From positions 23,417 through 87,416 of the forward strand of contig JAHQIW010006405.1 in NCBI GenBank assembly GCA_019055375.1: a stretch of DNA of 64,000 nucleotides. Direction: 5' to 3'. The stretch comes from Parelaphostrongylus tenuis. Lineage: Eukaryota; Nematoda; Chromadorea; Rhabditida; Metastrongylidae. This document shows positions 57,427-64,000 of this stretch, in pieces (position 1 is the first letter of the stretch; the number at the start of each line of letters is the position of its first letter). The notes beneath the pieces are model-generated. The model was given only the letters and a program-made list of their open reading frames with translations. It was not told where the DNA came from and made no database searches. A program made the translations under genes and the position numbers.

Positions 57427-60196
57427 TTAGGATATATCCAAAACTAAGCGGCATAGTGTGCAAGGTGATACCAAGGCCATCATAGCTTATCATTGAGGGG
57501 GTAGTCCAACTTGTTATCCCTACAAACCACAATTCCCCTCCCTGTTACCATGTAAACGTCTTCCGCCTACCTACAAGTGCAAAAAAGTCTATTGACATAA
57601 AAAGTTGACATTAAGGTGATCTTCAGATGGCATTAACCCTTATTCAAGTGATCAGCAGAAACTAGCTGATGTTTGCAAGAAGAAGTGGGAGTGCACACTC
57701 CTCAATAACTCGCACCGTAATTCTTCATGAAGCACAGATTCTTTTCACCGCGACGTCCACTTTAAAAACTGTTATTCTTAGGCAACCACAACCTTATGGT
57801 TAGAGTGTCACTTGAACCCCAGAAAACCGTTTTCCATTCCATTCGATGATATGGAGGAAAGGCAAAATCTAAATGCACTACTACGGTAACATGATTTTGT
57901 CGATGACGAGCTAGAAGTTGTCCTTCTTACTGCTTTTGTGTATTTTGTTCTTTACATCATCGAAATGTTTAGTAAAAGAACAAAGATGGAGCCATAGGTG
58001 GGTTTCAGTTTTGGATCATAGACTGCTTATCAAATTTCAAGCGCTGTTTGGACTATGGAAAACATTTCAGGCAAAACTTACGCTGTCTTGTGGAACCAGG
58101 TGTCTTGGGAGAAATAGAACTGTCAGAGCTTTCTGTGTTTCTGAACCCAACAACTTTTCGCCGTAAATCGAATTCGCTAGCAGATCGATTTACCATGTCT
58201 AAAGTTATATTGTGATAAGAACAAACAATCACTATTACTATCACCATTATGGAAAAAAGAGAGAAGCCTCTTTGAAAAATAAATACAGAACCAAACATAA
58301 TGGTAATCTCTGCAAGAAGTTCTTGAAAAAATATAAGTGAACTGGTAACGGAAAAAGTGGCGTGAAAATCAAGAAAGCTAATACAGAAAATGTAAAACTG
58401 TTCATGAAAAATCGCTATACTGTGTATATAACATAATCATTTGCGCACTTAGTCAGTTTTTCTAAAAGATGTCCAAAAATTCTACGCTAGTCATTCATTC
58501 TCATACCGATGGAAAATCAAGTAGATTTCTTCTATTTTTCATCTAAAGCAATTGTTTCACTGAGCTTGGGACATACGAAGGCACACTCACGCTACATTTT
58601 CGATGCATTCAAATCTGGTTAGCTGTGTCGTATTCTTCAAGAAACTATATCAGCCATAGGAACCCAAAAAAGTGAAGAAGCATGTCCACACATAACAAGG
58701 CTAACGAAATTACCTCATTGGCTGTGCCCTTTCAATATAAACAATGGGGTATCATATGTTGATTCCACGACTCACATAAGAGGTGTTGTGGTCTCCTAAT
58801 GTGTAGCCTGGTCAGCACCGATCGTGACCTAGTGTCCTTAAGATACATCACATTTATGGCCTACTTGATTTCCAACATCTTGGCTCCACTTCAATCGTCA
58901 ACGTATATCAGCCCTCCAGATTTTCTTTCTCTCACTTTTCTGGTGTAAGATTTTCGTACTATTAGCCTTTTGATAAGTCATTCCACAATTCTGGAAGTTT
59001 ATTCATTTTGGGCATATCGTGCACAGCTCTCCAATACTTATTATTGGAATAGTGGAATCAAAAAGACAGAGTAGTGTAGCAGTAGTTTCATCGCTCTTTA
59101 AGAGCACGGTGCTGGTTTAACCAACACGGTGTTCACAAAACCTTTATTTTCTACGAAATGGACTTGTCTGAGGTTTCTCACATCACTCCATATAGCTGCG
59201 CTATAGCATCTCACGACCGCAAAACGAATCGGCTCAACAACATTTGTTAATTTTCCAAAAATAGCTCATCCATACGAAAAAGAAATCAAAAAATCTTCGT
59301 GGAGGTGGACTAGATGAAGCTAGCTGTTCACAAGAAGTACTAGATTTGTTGGCTCAATATGGCTAAGTTGAAAATTAGAAAAAGTCAGCTCTTAATGCGT
59401 CGTCTTTTTCTCATTACTTGGTTCGCGTGCTAATTTACATTTTACGCTCTTCGTTTTCCTCAGCTGAGGCTCGTTGCGTACGTCATTCATCATTTCGATT
59501 CCCTGATCCACATAGATTGGAAAGGAACAAAGAAGATATATAATTGGAATGTGATCGAATCGGCAAACAAAAGTGAGGGAATAAACGTGAGCTGCTTGTC
59601 AGATTAACAACCGTACTGAGATTTCGAACAATTAAATTGACAGCTGCTTTCTTACTCAAGATGCAGCACTGTTTTTCCGGAACTGAGTGAATAGCAGTTT
59701 GAAAACATTTTCGTAATGATCGCATTTGTTTTTGCCTCAAGTTTTCACAATTTTTGAGAAAGAAATATTCAAATGCACAAAATACAACGAAATGTGCACT
59801 AACAAGAAATTTCTCACGCTAATCAACGTTTGGCTTGACTAAATTGGAACTCTAGCCTATTTTCTCACTGTCCTGGATCTTTCACATATGTTCTCCATAT
59901 TTGGTGCGCTCTTGAAAAATATAAAAAGACAAAGTTGATAAAATAGTCAAGCTAATTCATCTCTATCAACTTGAAAATACTTTTACCATTATCAACGAAT
60001 CCGCAGCATAATTTTTGGCAGAGATTCTTCATGAAAGACACTCAGTTACGGAAGGTAAATTGTTTTAAGGAGCAGAGTAACAGGAATATGACTCACTAAT
60101 TCGGTGACTATCACTGCCACCAATGAGAATATCCCGAGCTTTGCTGTTGAAACCACGATGAGGAGCAATTGACGTCTGTGGATGTTCATCGCACAT
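57427..60196 (-). CDS. Possible multi-exon gene, function unknown
   Basis: A chain of short minus-strand segments with AG/GT borders keeps one phase: 60196-60097, 59682-59656, 59591-59569, 59502-59446, 58622-58591, 58140-58082, 57868-57793, 57759-57716, 57638-57610, 57570-57549, 57519-57472 and 57443-57427 with a TAA stop. The start fits a nematode SL site: CTTAACAG then GA then ATG. Better-looking pieces are PHRGFNSKARDILIGGSDSH (first exon), MMNDVRNEPQLRKTKS and NTESSDSSISPKTPGSTRQ. The protein would be about 180 residues and I recognise no family. Exons of 17-30 bp are easy to find by chance, so parts of the chain may be wrong. Confidence 0.3.
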
Positions 60197-60410
60197 TCCT
60201 GTTAAGAAAGAAAGTTAGAAAAACAGGTGCTAGTAGCTGTCTACATGGAGCAATTGCATTTCTACTGTATTATAGAGAGTTCTCAGATAATACACTAAAA
60301 TTTGCAAATATTTTGGATTTTTGATGAGTGGTGGCAATGTCAGTTTATACTTTAAATTAAGCCGATCCCTCTTTGGAGGATCTTTAAGCCCAGTTTAATC
60401 ACGAGAGCAC

Positions 60411-63400
60411 GTGACGCGTCCTCAGATGGTGTATAGGGGATATAAACGCGAACCAGAAAGCGACCGTGTTCTTCTCGGAGACGCAAATCCTTTTGAGCGA
60501 CGAGCTCCCTATTTCAGCAGCGTCCACATGACGGACGTCCATTTCTACGAGTCAAATTGGCCAAAAGCCTACAATCAAGTGGTTGGGGAGTACATAGGAG
60601 GCGCCTAGGAGTCGATTCCAACATCTGAGATCCTCCGCTCCTCCGAGACAGAGTGGCGCAGCTACTTGTGAGTACCCAGCCCTCACGTATAGCCTAGCAA
60701 GCTATACCTTGGGCACAAAAACGCTGGAAGCAGCAGTAAAAATGGGCCGCATCTTAGTAACCCCGAAAAAGCCCTCGACACGCCATAGGCTGATAGGACG
60801 GAGACGCTACTAAAATTTTAGGCCCCAAACTGAGCTGCCAAAATCGCAACGGACTGAAATGACGATCTGTACCTATAACGCACGAACACTTGCACACGAA
60901 TCCGCTGTGGAAGATCTATTGATGCAAACAAGAAGGACAAGGTACGTCATTAGCGTGGATGAGACCAGAAGATGCCACTCTTTCCACGTTGTTCAAACAC
61001 TGTGGAAGAACTGTTCCTTGGAACATGCGATAGCAGAGGTGTTAGTCGCATTGGCGCTCTTGTCAAAACGAGTGTCACCGTGAATACCGGTTTATTTAGA
61101 TAAGTAACAACCCGGATCGGACGGTTGCGATTGAAACTATGTGGACCAATGCCGGCTTTGACCATCTTCGCAGCTTACGCACCAACATCAAGCTGTGACG
61201 AAGACGAAGTCGAATCGTTCTATATGAGCCTTGAAAAGCTTTTCAGAGAAAACCAAACATTCTTCAAGGCCATTTGCTGGGGATTATTAGGCAAAAATTG
61301 GACCTAGAAGACATGAAGAACGTCGCACTGGGACCCACGGACTAGAATGGAGCAAACAGGGTGAGAGGCTACTTGAGTTTTATCATGGCGACTAGAACTA
61401 TCCATGGCAACTCACAATTCAAAAGCCTCATCCCAGTGACAAATGTTAAAGTCTCCTAATGGAGAGCACCATAACGAAATTGACCACATCTTAGTAAATC
61501 AAGGGTCCTGCCTAATTGATTTTGCTGTTGTTCCTATGCTACATGGAACCAAACATCATCTTCACGCAACGTTCTACTTTTCGCGGAGAAGATAAAGAGC
61601 TGTTAAATCAAATAACAAGGTCCCTCAACTACCATGAACTGCGCTGTATCCGAGTTATTGCTCGGCTATTTGGAGGATACCCTCGTTGACAACATCGACG
61701 AAGTAAACGAGCGACTCACTCAAGATTTCCACGTCAGCGCTATGAAAGCCGAGAGTCCCAAAGTCATGAAGAGACGGGTGGTCTCCGCAAGCACTTGAAC
61801 TAATACGTCAAAAAGGAATCGCCCAAGCTACAGGCAACCGAACCCTCATTTCCGAGCTTACGAAGCGCTGAAGAGAAGCGATGAAAGAAAGTCACAAAGA
61901 GAAAAGAGCAGCAGTTTTGGCCGAAGCTAGAGAAGTTGAAAAGAGCATTAGCAAAATTCACCAAAGCTTCGCCAATTACTCCGATCAAGATGATTACACA
62001 CCAACGCCCTGACGGGACAGTTACAACTACAAGAAAGGCAAAGGAAAAAAATCATCCACGATCAGTGTTCGGATCTTTCATATAGCCATTCCTCTTGCCG
62101 CATATAGGTCAAAGAAGGATGACATTTTTTACCAGATTTCCGTTCCGAAATTCGACATGCTGTGTCGTCCGTGAAGACTAAAGCAACACCTGTTCTAGAC
62201 AGGATAAGACCAGAGCACCTGAAGAACCTAGCGCCATTCTCATCAACACCCTGGCTCGACTCTTTGCTAGCTAATGAATACAAGGTTCCCATCAACGGTA
62301 AACCAGGAGACCTCTTATTGTTGAGAAAGGGAGACCTTTCTGACGTTGGCATATACCGCCCAATCTGCTTGCTCTCCGCCGTCTAAAAACTCTTAACTCG
62401 GTTAGCCCTAAACAGCACAGACAGAGCATTGGGTGAATGATAGTCATGTGAATAGACAGGATTTCAAAAAAGATCAGTACTATAGGCCACATCCACACGA
62501 CGCGAGATCATTGAAGTTCTATATAAGAGATTGCTCCGTCTCACTTTTACAGAATCAGAGGAGACCTTCGATTCAGTGGATAGGAGAACAGTCATAGAAG
62601 CTCTGGACAGCAAGACGTCCTACGCAGTGCGGTAATGATCCTTCATGAGCTATATAAGGATTCAACAACTATAACTTATAACGATAGTACCATCGACGTA
62701 AGAAGAGGGAGTCGCAAGAAGATGCAATCTTGCTAAATTTATCCACTGCCACCATTCGAGACGTTATGCCAACACTGGAATGAAACAAGAGAGGAGTGAA
62801 AATCGCGGTCAACAATTAAACCGTCTTCGCTTCGTTGATGATATCGTCCTTACACTTATAGCACTAACCATCCAGTCAGCGTGGAGGAAGGATGACCGTT
62901 TCAGACAACACTTGCGAACAAGGCGAGGTCATCAACTGATTCTATCGAATACGATGCTTATGAAAAAAACACATGAATTTTGAATGCCCCAATCACGCTC
63001 AAAGAAACGATTATCTTGCGCATGCTCCAGATGTGTCCCATTTTGGCCGTTGAAGCGCCAGCGTCGTGAGCGAACCTTGTTAGCGTCCAGAGGTTAACAG
63101 CAGAAGAAAACGAGCGGCTTGAGGAGCGTTTAAGAGTGTCGAAGACATGGTGAAGGCGTCAAAGAACATCCCATTCCGTGCCCACCTTTTCGAACTCGAC
63201 GATATCACTTGCCCTAACGTATACAGCAGAAAACATGGTCGCTACGTAAGCAGGATGAAAGGCCACTTGGCGTATTATTGAACGCACAGTCGAAAAAGGT
63301 CGATGCCTGAGAGTACCGCGTATCTCGCAAACGAGATAAGGGCTCGAACTTCCGACCTACGTCAGCGATCGACGATCAAAGCACGTCGTACTACGACCGT

Positions 63401-63720
63401 CAGAAATATTCGAAACATAAGGTGGACTAGGACCACGTGAATTGCACTTCACAGCGAACAGGCCGATGTGACGAGAGCCGTGCGCTGGCTGGATTCCTCG
63501 GGATTTCCAGCGCTGCACAGGAAGAACCACTGGCCCAATGCGCGACTTCCTCCAAGAGAATGCGCGGATCAATGCTATGATGCTCAGGGAACTCCGTACG
63601 CGTGAAGGACCAGTGGGTCTACTTTTGCACGCGATAAGGGAACTAGAGTATTACTGGTGGCCCGCTCGAGTCACACTCGCCGATAAGCGAAACGACAGGT
63701 GATACAGGTGCTATTGTCGA
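60411..63720 (+). mobile_element. RTE-type non-LTR retrotransposon, decayed near-full copy
   Basis: Endonuclease domain: starts near MTICTYNARTLAHESAVEDL at 60859, then LTIFAAYAPTSS near 61150 and NEIDHILVNQ near 61475. Reverse transcriptase: IRPEHLKNL near 62200, YRPICLLS near 62355 and the catalytic box LRFVDDIVL near 62830, where FADD or YADD is usual. C-terminal part to about 63700, ending in CGAGTCACACTCG...GACAGGTGATAC. Many stops and frameshifts make it inactive. Where the 5' end lies is unclear; the open frame at 60411-60608 may be its start. Confidence 0.85.
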
Positions 63721-64000
63721 CGTAATTGATTAAAAAAGTGTAACAATTCAAGAACTGCTATGTTTCTGGTGAATTGAAGTCGTTTTATTCTCAGAAGTAG
63801 ATAATTCCAGTGAAAAGACATAAGATGTGATCAAATCATAGGGAACTAAGAAGGTTAGCCAGGAAAAAAAAGTAGAGAAAAAGCCGTCCGTGTTATCCTA
63901 AAGGGGTAGCAATACGACTAGAGCCAAGCCATGAGTAGTGAAATAAAACTCGGGACGAACAGTCCCCTGTTTTTTTATGGAATTCTCTGATACAAAAATT
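63721..64000. other. Right flank of the RTE copy; nothing recognised
   Basis: AT-rich sequence without a gene signature follows the retrotransposon end up to the window edge. Confidence 0.5.

Noticed and set aside
57918..58166. Plus-strand frame with a signal-peptide-like start (SFLLLLCILFF)
   Set aside because: It has no splice or homology support and overlaps the better-supported minus-strand segment 58140-58082.

Overview
This window is nuclear DNA from a strongylid nematode, most likely a hookworm such as Ancylostoma. The evidence is split genes with canonical GT-AG introns, compact introns of about 60 bp beside kilobase introns full of repeats, acceptor-plus-ATG arrangements that look like spliced-leader sites, and relics of RTE, Penelope-like and mariner elements plus tRNA-derived SINEs. 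No gene here is prokaryotic. Protein names rest on family motifs read by eye; no database search was possible.

Layout. At 1-875 (+) is the 3' part of an ALG2-like GT4 mannosyltransferase gene with short introns. It converges tail-to-tail with a complete beta-tubulin gene at 15275-2494 (-), which has 13 exons, 445 codons and a 12.8 kb span. The tubulin introns carry Penelope-like debris, a fold-back element and a SINE. From 15.3 to 28.5 kb I found no host gene; this stretch holds a GC-rich dispersed repeat, a broken Penelope-like element, SINEs, a fold-back element and a CA/TG microsatellite. At 28565-30786 (+) is a small six-exon gene for a 226-residue protein with a possible PP1-docking SILK motif.

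From 31508 to 54881 (+) runs a very long gene of about 38 short exons. It encodes roughly 1,430 residues of coiled coil ending in a GRIP-like segment, so it is probably a golgin. Its first exon was not found, and it could be continuous with the SILK-motif gene. Its introns hold a 400-bp TA-flanked MITE, a 590-bp palindromic element, a mariner relic, RTE fragments, many SINEs and TA-rich microsatellites. At 60196-57427 (-) a chain of small in-phase exons may be a further gene (low confidence). The right edge, 60.4-63.7 kb, is a decayed RTE retrotransposon.

Two points stand out. First, the tubulin reads as the mec-7/tbb-4 class and has susceptible-type residues at the benzimidazole positions 134, 167, 198 and 200. 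Second, several conserved exons carry single-base frame breaks, mostly in or near homopolymers, which suggests consensus errors more than gene death. I did not find a convincing undescribed biological system. The most unusual items are the two GC-AG introns, the inverted Penelope arrangements and the long-armed fold-back family.
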